Source: Buchananella sp. 14KM1171 (GTDB taxonomy: Bacteria; Actinomycetota; Actinomycetes; Actinomycetales; Actinomycetaceae). Taken from it: a DNA stretch of 64,000 nt. The stretch is from assembly GCF_041380365.1 (NCBI RefSeq), contig NZ_CP159981.1:310001-374000 (forward strand). The letters are read 5' to 3'. Shown piece after piece: positions 41,272 to 49,765 of this stretch (the first letter of the stretch is position 1; every line of letters begins with the position of its first letter). The notes under the pieces are model-generated. The model saw only the letters and a list, made by a program, of their open reading frames with translations. It did no database searches and had not been told where the DNA came from. The position numbers and the translations under genes were made by a program.

Positions 41272-41323
41272 GGGGTACATGCGACCGCTTGGGGGCGTGG
41301 CACCGATCGGTCGCATGTACCCC
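41272..41323. terminator. Intergenic hairpin between convergent genes
   Basis: GGGGTACATGCGACC (41272-41286) pairs perfectly with 41309-41323. An alternative stem pairs GCGGTC with GACCGC inside the left arm. Just before it, a 23-bp tandem repeat (CTGAGCC(T/G)GGCGGCGCTGGG) overlaps the end of the TMEM175 gene. Probably a bidirectional terminator, without U-tract. Confidence 0.55.
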
Positions 41324-41410
41324 GTTGCAGCATTTGCGACGCGGGCCGAGCTGAGCGCATCCGTGCTCGGCCCCCGGCCCCGCTACCGCTGGCGGCGCCA
41401 AAGCACTAGC

Positions 41411-42175
41411 TCACAGGCCCTTCAGGAGGTGGGCCACCTCCGGCGGGTTGAAGCCGCCCACTGTCTGCTCGTCCAAGTAGCGCCAGAAGTCAACGCCCAA
41501 CTCCGGCTCGGAGTCCCCCCACCACATGTCAGCCCGGCCCGGCTGGGGCCCATCGATGTCGAGCACCAGGTACCCGCCCGTCACATGCGAGTAGAACGTG
41601 TACGACCCCGCCAACCGCTCCTGCCACGGCTCGCCGGGATAGTAGTCGCCCAAACAGTGCGCTTGGTCCAGGTCGATCAGCCCCAGACCATGGGACATGA
41701 AATCGTAGAACCCGTCGTGGGTTTGCTCGTAGAAGGACTTCAACGGCTCAGGAACCTTGTCCCACACACCCCGGACCTGGCGAATCCCACCCACCACGAC
41801 CTCATCGGGCCAGGACGGCTGCAAGGGATTGCCTCCGCCGTAGTACTGCGTCGACCCCGACAAGGTATCCACGGAGTAAACGACGCAATAGCGGCCGTCG
41901 CTCACGGCCAGTTCTGCGTCCGAGCAGTGCTCCTCCAGGTAGGCGAGAGTCTGGGGCAGCACCTGCCCGACCGTTCGCCTCATCAGCGAGATCATCAACT
42001 CCACGCGCTCGGCCGGAGCCAGGAGCGGCAGCTTTCGCCACTCATCGGGCACAGGCTCCCCGGCCGGAACTTCCCCCTCCACCGGTCGAATCGGGCGACG
42101 ACCGTACGTGTAGCGCCCAAGCAGCTCGTACTTTGACGGCTCGCGTCGGCCCCCAAACCAACCGAACAAACCCAT
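41411..42175 (-). CDS. Probable immunity protein, second copy
   Basis: 254 residues from the ATG at 42175 (MGLFGWFGGRREPSKYELLG). Nearly identical to the protein encoded at 42275-43039, by reading well above 85 %. Most changes lie around residues 95-115 (DTLSGSTQYYGGG against RTESGRDRYYGGG) and in the DLDQAHCLGDYYPGEPW segment. The IRQVRGVWDKVPEPLKSFYEQTHDGF pattern resembles SMI1/KNR4 (SUKH)-type immunity proteins, which is tentative. Position right after a toxin gene supports immunity. The sequence before its ATG resembles the toxin 3' end, so this copy arose by duplication of a unit containing the toxin tail. Confidence 0.65.
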   Translation of the reverse strand: MGLFGWFGGRREPSKYELLGRYTYGRRPIRPVEGEVPAGEPVPDEWRKLPLLAPAERVELMISLMRRTVGQVLPQTLAYLEEHCSDAELAVSDGRYCVVYSVDTLSGSTQYYGGGNPLQPSWPDEVVVGGIRQVRGVWDKVPEPLKSFYEQTHDGFYDFMSHGLGLIDLDQAHCLGDYYPGEPWQERLAGSYTFYSHVTGGYLVLDIDGPQPGRADMWWGDSEPELGVDFWRYLDEQTVGGFNPPEVAHLLKGL

Positions 42176-42274
42176 CACACCCCCTTCAACTTGGGTCAAT
42201 CACCGATCGCATAGCGCCCGTTTAGACCGGCACTACTGGCCTCCTTGGGCCGTTGCTGGCGCCGAGTAGCCAGA

Positions 42275-43039
42275 TCACAGGCCCTTCAGGAGGTGCGCTA
42301 CCTCAGGCGGGTTGAAGCCACCCACTATCTGCTCGTCCAAGTAGCGCCAGAAGTCGACGTCCAACTCCGGCTCGGAGTCGCCCCACCACATGTCAGCCCG
42401 GCCCGGCTGCGGCCCATCAATGTCGAGCGCCAAGAAACCGCCCGTCACGTGCGAATAGAACGTGTAAGACCCCGCAAACCGCTCGTACCAGGACTCGCCG
42501 GGACCGTAGTCACCTAAACAATGCACCTGATTAAGGTCGATCAGCCCCAATCCATGCGACATGAAGACGTAGAACCCGTCGTGGGTTTGCTCGTAGAAGG
42601 ACTTCAACGGCTCAGGAACCTTGTCCCACACACCCCGAACCTGGCGAATCCCACCCACTACAAGCTCATCGGGCCAGGATGGCTGCAAAGGATTACCCCC
42701 GCCGTAATAGCGGTCCCTACCCGACTCTGTTCTCACCGTGTACACGACGCAATAACGCCCGTCGCTCACGGCCAGTTCTGCGTCCGAGCAGTGCTCCTCT
42801 AGGTAGGCGAGAGTCTGGGGCAGCACCTGCCCGACCGTTCGCCTCATCAGCGAGACCATCAGCTCCACGCGTTCGGCCGGAGCCAAGAGCGGCAGGCGTC
42901 GCCACTCAGCGGGCACAGGCTCCCCGGCCGGAACCTCCCCCTCCACCGGTCGAATCGGACGACGACCGTACGTGTAGCGCCCAAGCAGCTCGTACTTCGA
43001 CGGCTCGCGTCGGCCCCCAAACCAACCGAACAAACCCAT
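42275..43039 (-). CDS. Probable immunity protein, toxin-proximal copy
   Basis: 254 residues. The ATG overlaps the toxin stop (TGATG), with TTGAAGGGG as ribosome site, so it is co-translated with the toxin as expected for a protective partner. Cytoplasmic and acidic, with conserved APAERVELM, VWDKVPEPLKSFYEQTHDGF, FYSHVTGGFLALDIDG and DFWRYLDEQ. SUKH-like by pattern only. It presumably binds and blocks the HNH domain encoded upstream. Confidence 0.7.
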   Translation of the reverse strand: MGLFGWFGGRREPSKYELLGRYTYGRRPIRPVEGEVPAGEPVPAEWRRLPLLAPAERVELMVSLMRRTVGQVLPQTLAYLEEHCSDAELAVSDGRYCVVYTVRTESGRDRYYGGGNPLQPSWPDELVVGGIRQVRGVWDKVPEPLKSFYEQTHDGFYVFMSHGLGLIDLNQVHCLGDYGPGESWYERFAGSYTFYSHVTGGFLALDIDGPQPGRADMWWGDSEPELDVDFWRYLDEQIVGGFNPPEVAHLLKGL

Positions 43040-44607
43040 CACAACCCCTTCAACATGGCGTCGATCATCGCCTGCAGACGCTGCTCCATCAACACTTCGA
43101 TCCGCGACATCTCAGTGCGCACCAGCGGCTCCACCGGGATCGTATAGCCGACTTTGGCTCCGCCCTTGAACCCGCCCCACTCGAGGTAGCTCAGCGCTTT
43201 CTTGGAGTAATTGGCGCGCCGGCTCACTCCCAAGAAGTTCAGTCGCTCATTTGCAAGAGCAAGCTGCTGCTCCCGAGTGAGCATCCCGAAACCCTCCATG
43301 CGAGTGAGCTTGTCCAGCGGGACGATGTGGTCCGGCGAGAGCGGTCCTCGGGTCGGGTTGCCCGGCAGTACCCAGTCGCGTGCTGAAGGATCGAAGTTGG
43401 GATACAGGGGGTCAATCATGGAGTGAATTTCATCATTCGGGCTATTTCGTCTGAGCCAATTCCAGGTGGCGTCATCGACTTCCCGCACGACTCCGTAACG
43501 AGCCGGCGTTCTGGGGCCCGTCAGGAGTTTGACGTACTTTCCTGCATTCTTCACGGACATGACCAGGTTGTTCACGTAGCCGGCTGCCATGCCCTTCGCA
43601 CCACCAAGAGCCTTCACGCCGCCCCCCATCGCCGTGAGGGCGCTCATCACTCCCGTGCCTTGCCGGCCTCCCAACTGCATCAGGTTCCCGAAGGCGGACT
43701 TCACGCCCACCATCGTGCCCTTCAGACCGCCCAGACCCACGCACCCCAGGGCCGCGAAGATGACGGACACTATTGCCTGGCCCCACGACTGCTTCCCGGT
43801 AGCGGCCAGGGCGATGTTTGCAACCGCAGCGACGATTCCGGCGATAGCGGCAATCGTGAAGAGCACCCCGGCAAGCGCCTGCCCGATGACCGGAATCCAG
43901 CACACGAGCAACGCGAGGATACCTGCAATCGCGGAGATTGCCTCCGCTATCTTGGCGATCCACATGGTGATTGTGGCGCCCCAGTTGTCCCACCAGGAGT
44001 CGTTGAGCGCGTCCGCAGAGGTGGCGCCCTCGATCGCATCGACCGCCCTTTGCGCCGCGGCGTCTCGGTCCACCACCGCTTGGTCGACGATTCGTATCTG
44101 CGCTTCGATGCGCCCCTGGGCGGCATCGGCGTCATTACCGGCGCCGCGCGCCAGACGCCGATAGCGGGTGTAAGCCTCGTCGTCGCCATCGTTGTCGGAG
44201 AAGCGGTAGTCCTCGGCGAGCCCCTGATAGTGGGCCCTGACTCGGTTAGCTTCGTCCCGCTCGTTCACGGCTTGCCGAGCCGCGTACAGGGCGTTGACCG
44301 TGTCTACCTGCACCCGGTCCAGTACCTGGGCGTAGGTCTCCAGCGCGGTCGCGGCGGTCCGAAACCGATTCTCTGCCTTTGACACCGCATCCACGGTGGT
44401 GTCGCGCGACTCCAAGAGTGCCGTTTCTGACTCTGCCCGGCTGGCCCCGCCCTCAAGTAGGCGCAAGTTGGCCGCACACCGGCTGATGGCGTCCGCAACC
44501 TGCCGATACCTATTGGCTCCATCGGACACAATGACCGGGTCTCCAGGAGTCGGATCCGACGATCGCCGCAGAGCCGACCAATCAGACGGTCCATACGACA
44601 CGCTCAC
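43039..44607 (-). CDS. Polymorphic toxin: T7SS-type N-terminus, membrane segment and C-terminal HNH nuclease
   Basis: 522 residues from the GTG at 44607, preceded by AGGGGTT; the frame stays open to 44754 without a better start. Residues about 5-50 (SDWSALRRSSDPTPGDPV... then a helix) resemble the T7SS_signal/WXG-like secretion domain, followed by helical coiled segments to about 200. A hydrophobic stretch (ISAIAGILALLVCWIPVIG...VLFTIAAIAGIVAAVANIALA) could cross a membrane. The last 110 residues form an HNH-type nuclease: GPLSPDHIVPLDKL, then ERLNFLGVSRRANYSKKALSY with the Asn and His/Lys pattern of DHIxP toxins. Probably exported against rival cells. No ESX machinery is in the window. Confidence 0.8.
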   Translation of the reverse strand: MSVSYGPSDWSALRRSSDPTPGDPVIVSDGANRYRQVADAISRCAANLRLLEGGASRAESETALLESRDTTVDAVSKAENRFRTAATALETYAQVLDRVQVDTVNALYAARQAVNERDEANRVRAHYQGLAEDYRFSDNDGDDEAYTRYRRLARGAGNDADAAQGRIEAQIRIVDQAVVDRDAAAQRAVDAIEGATSADALNDSWWDNWGATITMWIAKIAEAISAIAGILALLVCWIPVIGQALAGVLFTIAAIAGIVAAVANIALAATGKQSWGQAIVSVIFAALGCVGLGGLKGTMVGVKSAFGNLMQLGGRQGTGVMSALTAMGGGVKALGGAKGMAAGYVNNLVMSVKNAGKYVKLLTGPRTPARYGVVREVDDATWNWLRRNSPNDEIHSMIDPLYPNFDPSARDWVLPGNPTRGPLSPDHIVPLDKLTRMEGFGMLTREQQLALANERLNFLGVSRRANYSKKALSYLEWGGFKGGAKVGYTIPVEPLVRTEMSRIEVLMEQRLQAMIDAMLKGL

Positions 44608-44780
44608 AACCCCTGTTGCCTGCACCAATACCTGGACCACGCACCGACCCCGCCGCTGCGGCCCCGGCACACGGCCACCACTACATGCAGGGTAACTATC
44701 CCGCCTCCATCCTGCGGAAGTATCGGCGCCTCTTTCCGGTTCGGGACGGGTCACATGGCGGGTTGGCGCGCCCTCCTGTC

Positions 44781-44830
44781 CGGTTCAGTCGAGCTCGGAG
44801 CCGCCCGGTTCAGTCGAGCTCTGATCCGCC
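44781..44830. repeat. Tandem 25-bp repeat at the lipoprotein stop
   Basis: Units 44781-44805 and 44806-44830 match at 23 of 25 positions. On the minus strand each encodes GGSELD and a stop, so the last codons of the lipoprotein gene are duplicated beyond its stop. Confidence 0.75.
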
Positions 44831-45487
44831 CCACTCAACAGCGGTGAATCCAGTGCGCACGGGCGCAGGCCCGAATACCTGCGCGGGAACGGACGTGGAC
44901 GCCTGCGCCTTCGAAAACACCATGTAGACGCGGATGAACGTGTCAGGCGCCATTTCATCCCCGGCAAAATCCGTGAAGGAGTAGCGCGCTATCGGGGCGT
45001 ACTGGTCCGTGACGAAGGAGATCAGAGAATAATCGTTTGCCTGGATGCGCGGGGCCCAGAAGGTGATGAAGTCGGCGGCCTCAAGATCGTTCAGGCCCTG
45101 AGCAGCCAACGCCCGCTCAAGAAAAGGCACCACCTCATCCCTGGCGACCACCGTCCCCTCCCGTTGAACGAACTCGGTTTCAGGCACGCCCTCCCAGAAT
45201 AGGTAGGGGTAAGACCTCCCCCGCGCATCGGTCAGCACCCCGTCAGCGCCGGCCTCCACCTGCCAACTCCCGTCAACGCCGGGTACGGCGGCCAACTCTG
45301 GATAGGAGGCCGTCACCTTCCCGTCGAAGTCGAAACCAATGTCCAGGCTCTGCGGCTGAGACGGGTAAAGGTAAAGCACCGGCTTGTAGACCACGGGCGG
45401 CTCCTCCTCAGCACAACCGCCCAAGAGCGTGACGCCCATCGCAAAGACTCCGGCCACGGCAAGAAGCCTGGTGTTGATGCGCCCCAT
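44810..45487 (-). CDS. Hypothetical lipoprotein of the KPVLYLYP type
   Basis: 225 residues from the ATG at 45487, about ten bases after GGAGG. Signal peptide with lipobox (VTLLGGC, Cys about 25), then EEEPPVVYKPVLYLYPSQPQ. The K-P-V-x-Y-L-Y-P start, the later SYPELA...WQVEAGADGVLTDARGRSYPYLFWEG and FITFWAPRI recall a family of secreted proteins of unknown role in gut Firmicutes. Beta-rich. Sits between the toxin and the two-component operon. Function not assigned. Confidence 0.75.
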   Translation of the reverse strand: MGRINTRLLAVAGVFAMGVTLLGGCAEEEPPVVYKPVLYLYPSQPQSLDIGFDFDGKVTASYPELAAVPGVDGSWQVEAGADGVLTDARGRSYPYLFWEGVPETEFVQREGTVVARDEVVPFLERALAAQGLNDLEAADFITFWAPRIQANDYSLISFVTDQYAPIARYSFTDFAGDEMAPDTFIRVYMVFSKAQASTSVPAQVFGPAPVRTGFTAVEWGGSELD

Positions 45488-45588
45488 AGTGCGCCGTCCT
45501 CCCATTCGCGGCGGAACTATTTGTCCGCCTGTTTCGCTCCGGCTAGAGCCTCTTTGAAATGTAGCTCATCTTCACAAGCCGCGAAACC

Positions 45589-46581
45589 TTACGCCTTCGG
45601 CAGCTGGATCTCCACCACGCAGCCGGCGCCGTGGTTGTGCATCTCCACGCTGCCGCCGTGGGCGTTCACGATGGTGCGCACGATCGGCAGGCCCAGCCCG
45701 TTGCCGCCGCCGGCGCCCGGGGTGCGGGCCCGGTCCGCCCGCCAGCCGGCAGAGAAAACCTGCTCCAGGTCCGCCTCGCTTAGCCCACCGCAGCCATCGC
45801 TCACGCACACCCGCACATCCTCACGGGTCTCCACCTCCACCAGCACGCAGGTGCCCGGCTTGGTGTAGGAGATCGCGTTGCCCACCACGTTCTGCAGCGC
45901 CCGGGCAAGCAGGCCCGGATCACCCACCACGTCGCCCGCGCCACCGGTCACCGCTCCGCGTAGCTCCACCTCCCGCTGCGACGCCAGCGGCTCCAGTTGG
46001 CTGACCAGGTCGGAGGCCAGGTCACTGAGGGAAACCGTCTCCGTCCCCAATTCGACGGCCTGCGTCTGCAGACCGGCCAAGGCCAGAACGTCGTCCACCA
46101 TGGCTGCGGTGCGCTCGGCCTGCGCCACGATGTTGCGGTAGTAGAGGGACGGGTCCGGAGCGATGCCGTCCTCCAGGGCCTCCCCCATCGCGCGAATACC
46201 GGCCAGCGGCGTGCGCAGGTCGTGGGAGATCCAGGTGATCAGCTCGCGCCTGCCGGCCTCCACCTCGCGCTGCCGCTTTGCCTTCTCCAGCTCCGTGGCC
46301 GCCGCCATGATGACGCGGTGGCTGCGCAGGGAAACCAGGATGCCTGCCAGCAGCGCCACGGGGATGGTGGTGGCCAGCAGCAAGAGCGGCACCCGCACGG
46401 ATTCGATCAGCATGAGCCGCACCCCCAGCAGCAGCCCGGCCCCCACGGTGAGCACCACGGTGACGGGGCTGAGCAGCACAGCCCAGCGCACCGAGCGGCG
46501 CGCCACCACGGAGGTGAGGCCGGCGCACGCCAGCCCCACCCCCAACGTGGCGGCCGCGACGATCAACAACTGCTCAGTCAT
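45589..46581 (-). CDS. Sensor histidine kinase
   Basis: 330 residues. Three N-terminal membrane helices with almost no extracellular loop (LLIVAAATLGVGLACAGL, WAVLLSPVTVVLTVGAGLLL, VPLLLLATTIPVALLAGIL), so an intramembrane-sensing type. DHp box WISHDLRTPLAGI with the phospho-His, N box NVVGNAISYTKPG, G boxes VSDGCGGLSEADL and GGNGLGLPIV. Overlaps the response regulator by 8 bases; last gene of the operon. Confidence 0.92.
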   Translation of the reverse strand: MTEQLLIVAAATLGVGLACAGLTSVVARRSVRWAVLLSPVTVVLTVGAGLLLGVRLMLIESVRVPLLLLATTIPVALLAGILVSLRSHRVIMAAATELEKAKRQREVEAGRRELITWISHDLRTPLAGIRAMGEALEDGIAPDPSLYYRNIVAQAERTAAMVDDVLALAGLQTQAVELGTETVSLSDLASDLVSQLEPLASQREVELRGAVTGGAGDVVGDPGLLARALQNVVGNAISYTKPGTCVLVEVETREDVRVCVSDGCGGLSEADLEQVFSAGWRADRARTPGAGGGNGLGLPIVRTIVNAHGGSVEMHNHGAGCVVEIQLPKA

Positions 46582-47287
46582 GGGACTCCCAGCGGTAACC
46601 CCTGCCCCACACCGTGACCAACCGGGTGGGATGCTGCGGGTCGGCCTCGATCTTGCCGCGCAGGCGCCGCACGTGCACCGTCACGGTGGAGGCGTCCCCC
46701 ACCTCCCAGCCCCACACGGCGCGCATCAGCTCCTCGCGGGAGAACAGGTGGTCGGGGTGGGTGACCAGGTGGGCAAGCAGGTCGAACTCGCGGAAAGTAA
46801 GGGCGAGCGGAACGTCGTCCAATGTGGCCTTCTGCGCCGTCAGGTCCAGCGCCAAATTCCCGTCAGTAACGATCTCCCGCTCGGGGGCCGGCGGCTGGGA
46901 GCGGCGCAGCAGGGAGGCCACCCGCAGCACCAGCTCGCGCGGGCTGAACGGCTTGGCCAGGTAGTCGTCGGCGCCCAGCTCCAGCCCCAAGACCCGGTCG
47001 GCCTCGGAGCCCTTCGCGGTGAGCATGATGACCGGCACCTCCACCCCGCCCGCGCGCAGGCGGCGGAAGACCTCGTGGCCGTCGATGCCTGGCAGCATCA
47101 GGTCCAGGATTATGAGGTCGCACTCGCCGGCCCGCGCCAGCGCCGCAAAGCCGTCCTCAACTTCGATTACTTGATGCCCGGCGGCGCGCAGGTAGTCGCA
47201 AACTACACCGCGCACCGTCGGGTCATCGTCAACGAGAAGCACGCTTGCCACTCGGTCAGCATAGGGCTCAGCCAAAGGTGAAGGCAT
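46574..47287 (-). CDS. OmpR/PhoB-family response regulator
   Basis: 237 residues from the ATG at 47287 (an in-frame GTG at 47251 would remove 12 residues). Receiver: VLLVDDDPTV acidic pair, LIILDLMLPGIDG phospho-Asp, AKPFSPREL Lys. Winged-helix output: LTFREFDLLAHLVTHPDHLFSREELM and VTVHVRRLRGKIE. Its start overlaps the end of the dipZ-like gene by 20 bases, so it is co-expressed with the redox proteins and may control them. Confidence 0.93.
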   Translation of the reverse strand: MPSPLAEPYADRVASVLLVDDDPTVRGVVCDYLRAAGHQVIEVEDGFAALARAGECDLIILDLMLPGIDGHEVFRRLRAGGVEVPVIMLTAKGSEADRVLGLELGADDYLAKPFSPRELVLRVASLLRRSQPPAPEREIVTDGNLALDLTAQKATLDDVPLALTFREFDLLAHLVTHPDHLFSREELMRAVWGWEVGDASTVTVHVRRLRGKIEADPQHPTRLVTVWGRGYRWESHD

Positions 47288-48929
47288 TTGCCCTGATGTC
47301 CTTGTCGAACGTCAGCGTGACCGTGGAACCGTACGTGGTCTGCGGCAGGCGCACCAGGCGGTACATGCGCGCCCCGTCGATGGTGGCCACATCGCCCACC
47401 ACGTCCGCCCCGCCCGGTTGGCTGGCGCCCTCGACCTGGACGCGGATCTTTGCCCCCGCCGGACCGTCGGCCACCAGGTACATCTCCTTGCCGGCAAAGC
47501 GGTAGCGCAACTGGGCGCCGTCGCTGACGGCCAGCAGGGATTCCTGGTCGGCGCTCCACTTGCCGGCCAGCGTCCACTGATTGGTGTCCGCAGGCTCCTG
47601 CGGGCCGCCGTAGTCGTGCTCACCGGCCACCAGCGGCTGGGCGTTGCCCATCGCGCGAGCGGTGCCCAGGTAGGTCTCCGGCGACTGCCCGCGGGTGTGG
47701 GTCAGCGTGTCCGTGGGCTGGCGCGCCGCCGCCCCGCCCTCGCCCAGCAGGGCGCGGATCTGGGCCTCGGCCTCCTCGTAGTCGCCCTCGCCAAAGTGCG
47801 TCCAGCGCACCTTGCCCTCGGCGTCGATGAGGTACTTGGCCGGCCAGTACTGGTTGCGGTAGGCACGCCAGGTGGCGAAGTCGTTGTCCAGCGCCACCGG
47901 GTATTTGATCTGGGCATCCTCTACGGCCTTGCGCACGTTCTCCGGCAGCTTCTCAAAGGCAAACTCCGGGGCGTGCACGCCCACGATCTCCAGCCCGGCG
48001 TCGTGGTAGCGCTCGTACCAGGCGTTCAGGTAGGGCTGGGTGCGCACGCAGTTGATGCAGCTGTAGGTCCAGAAATCCACCAGCACCACCTTGCCGCGCA
48101 AGTCCTCCAGGGTGAGCGGCTCGCTGTTGATCCACTCGGCGATCCCCGTGAACTCGGGGGCCGGGGCGGCGTTTTCGCTGCGTTCCAGCGCGGGCGCGGA
48201 GCCGGGCAAGGTGCCGGGGATCAGCTTCTCCTCGAAGGAGGACAGCGAGGGGAACTTGTCTACCGCCCAGGTCTGGATGCTCTTGTCTACCCCCGTGGCC
48301 ACCAGCAGTCCGACGGCAATGAACAGGACGGCGATTACCCGCTGGAACCAGCCGCGCGGATTGGCCGCCCAGCCGAGTTTTTTGATGAGACGACGTCCCG
48401 CCAGCGAGATCGCCAGGAGCGCGCCCGCCATACCGGCGCAATAGATGGCCAGGTAGAACATGCCCTCGGCCGGACTGGCGGGCAGGACGGTGGCGATCAC
48501 CCAGGCGTAGGTTGGCGAGCAGCTACTGAAGACCGGCCCCAGGGCGGCGCCGGTGAGCACCGCGCTCCACAGGTCGCTGCGCTGCGAGCGGGCCTTGTCC
48601 AGCAGGTGGTGGGCGCGGTCAAAGCGGGCCGCCCCGGAAAGGCGTGCCCACATGCCCGGGAAGAGCATGGCCAGACCCAGCAGGACCACCAGCGTGCCGG
48701 AGCCGATTGCCCACACGCGCGGATCGATGCTGAGGAAGGCCGTGGTGACTTTCAGCAACAGGGTGAACAGCAACAGAGAGCCGACCAGGGAGGCGGCGAT
48801 CACGTAGGGCCGCGCCTTAGAACCGTGCCCCACGCTGCCTCCCACGATCACGGGCAGGAACGGCAGCACACAAGGTGCCAGGACCGTCAGGACGCCCGCG
48901 AAGAGGGAAAGAAAGGCAGTTACCAGCAT
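47268..48929 (-). CDS. dipZ: DipZ-like CcdA-redoxin fusion membrane protein
   Basis: 553 residues. Residues about 1-240 are a CcdA/DsbD-type electron carrier with the two membrane cysteines (VLAPCVLPFLPVIVGG and FSSCSPTYAW). Residues about 270-410 are a TlpA/AhpC-like thioredoxin facing outside: GKVVLVDFWTYSCINCVRTQPYL with CINC. The last 150 residues are a beta-sandwich (WSADQESLLAVSDGAQLRYRF... YGSTVTLTF). This three-part layout is that of M. tuberculosis DipZ (Rv2874). It should pass cytoplasmic thiol electrons to extracytoplasmic partners, most simply the thioredoxin lipoprotein encoded three bases upstream. Confidence 0.9.
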   Translation of the reverse strand: MLVTAFLSLFAGVLTVLAPCVLPFLPVIVGGSVGHGSKARPYVIAASLVGSLLLFTLLLKVTTAFLSIDPRVWAIGSGTLVVLLGLAMLFPGMWARLSGAARFDRAHHLLDKARSQRSDLWSAVLTGAALGPVFSSCSPTYAWVIATVLPASPAEGMFYLAIYCAGMAGALLAISLAGRRLIKKLGWAANPRGWFQRVIAVLFIAVGLLVATGVDKSIQTWAVDKFPSLSSFEEKLIPGTLPGSAPALERSENAAPAPEFTGIAEWINSEPLTLEDLRGKVVLVDFWTYSCINCVRTQPYLNAWYERYHDAGLEIVGVHAPEFAFEKLPENVRKAVEDAQIKYPVALDNDFATWRAYRNQYWPAKYLIDAEGKVRWTHFGEGDYEEAEAQIRALLGEGGAAARQPTDTLTHTRGQSPETYLGTARAMGNAQPLVAGEHDYGGPQEPADTNQWTLAGKWSADQESLLAVSDGAQLRYRFAGKEMYLVADGPAGAKIRVQVEGASQPGGADVVGDVATIDGARMYRLVRLPQTTYGSTVTLTFDKDIRANAFTFG

Positions 48930-48932
48930 GGC

Positions 48933-49526
48933 TCAGCCCTTCAGCTCCTTCAGCAGGCCGTCCACGGAGGTGCTGGCCCACTGGCGCACCTGCATCTCCT
49001 TAGCGTCCAGCTCGACGAAGGTGTGCTGCATGGTCACCCCGTACTGCTGACGCAGGTCCGTGTGCTGGTCGTAATCCACGCTCACCAGGGTGGTGCCGGC
49101 GGGCACCAGCGACGGGTCAGCGCTGATGGCCTCCGTGATGGAGCGGCAGGCCGGGCACCAGGAGGCATTGAAGAACAGGACGATCTTGTTGCCGGCGAAC
49201 TTCTCCTTGGCTGCCTTGTAGTCCGCGTAGGTGACGTAGCTGGCCGAAGCCATCGCGCCATTGGTCATCGAGCCGGACATGGAAGTGGAGTGGGACATGG
49301 CGTCGCTCGGGGCCATGTGGTCGCCGGTCATGGCCGAGTCCGGGCTCATGGCGTCGGTGGGCTCCATGCTCATCGCGCCGTCCGGGGTCATCGCGTCGGT
49401 GGGCTCTGCCGTCATCATCTTGTCGTCAGTCATTGCCGGGCTCATGGAATCCGAGGGCTTACCAGTGCTGCAGCCAGCCAGCGCGATAGAAGCAATAAGG
49501 GCCAGGGGAATCAGTGTCTTCTTCAT
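48933..49526 (-). CDS. Met-rich thioredoxin-like lipoprotein
   Basis: 197 residues. Signal and lipobox (ASIALAGC, Cys about 19). Residues about 25-95 are extremely Met/Ser/Asp/Thr-rich with repeats like EPTDAMTPDGAM and EPTDAMSPDSAM (about 17 Met). A thioredoxin domain follows (about 98-197): IVLFFNASWCPACRSITEAI with CPAC, and later GVTMQHTFVELDAKE, where the usual cis-Pro is replaced by His-Thr context. The Met-rich arm may bind Cu(I) or act as an oxidisable methionine reservoir (inference). First gene of the operon with dipZ, regulator and kinase. Confidence 0.85.
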   Translation of the reverse strand: MKKTLIPLALIASIALAGCSTGKPSDSMSPAMTDDKMMTAEPTDAMTPDGAMSMEPTDAMSPDSAMTGDHMAPSDAMSHSTSMSGSMTNGAMASASYVTYADYKAAKEKFAGNKIVLFFNASWCPACRSITEAISADPSLVPAGTTLVSVDYDQHTDLRQQYGVTMQHTFVELDAKEMQVRQWASTSVDGLLKELKG

Positions 49527-49765
49527 GGCTACAAGCCTGACGGCCCGGACATGACGGCCCCTAGAGGCAAGTTATTACCAAAGTCTTACGGCAAGCCGAG
49601 AGCGCGGTTACAGGGGCGGATGAGGGCGCCGACGGCTGGCGACGGCGGTCGGGGATCGGTTACTCAGCGCGGTCGGGTTGCCCGACGCCGCCAACAAAGG
49701 CTCGGTTGGCTGGTACGCGCTGCCTCCCAGTTAGTCCCTTCCCCGTCGACCTGCCGGCCCATAAG

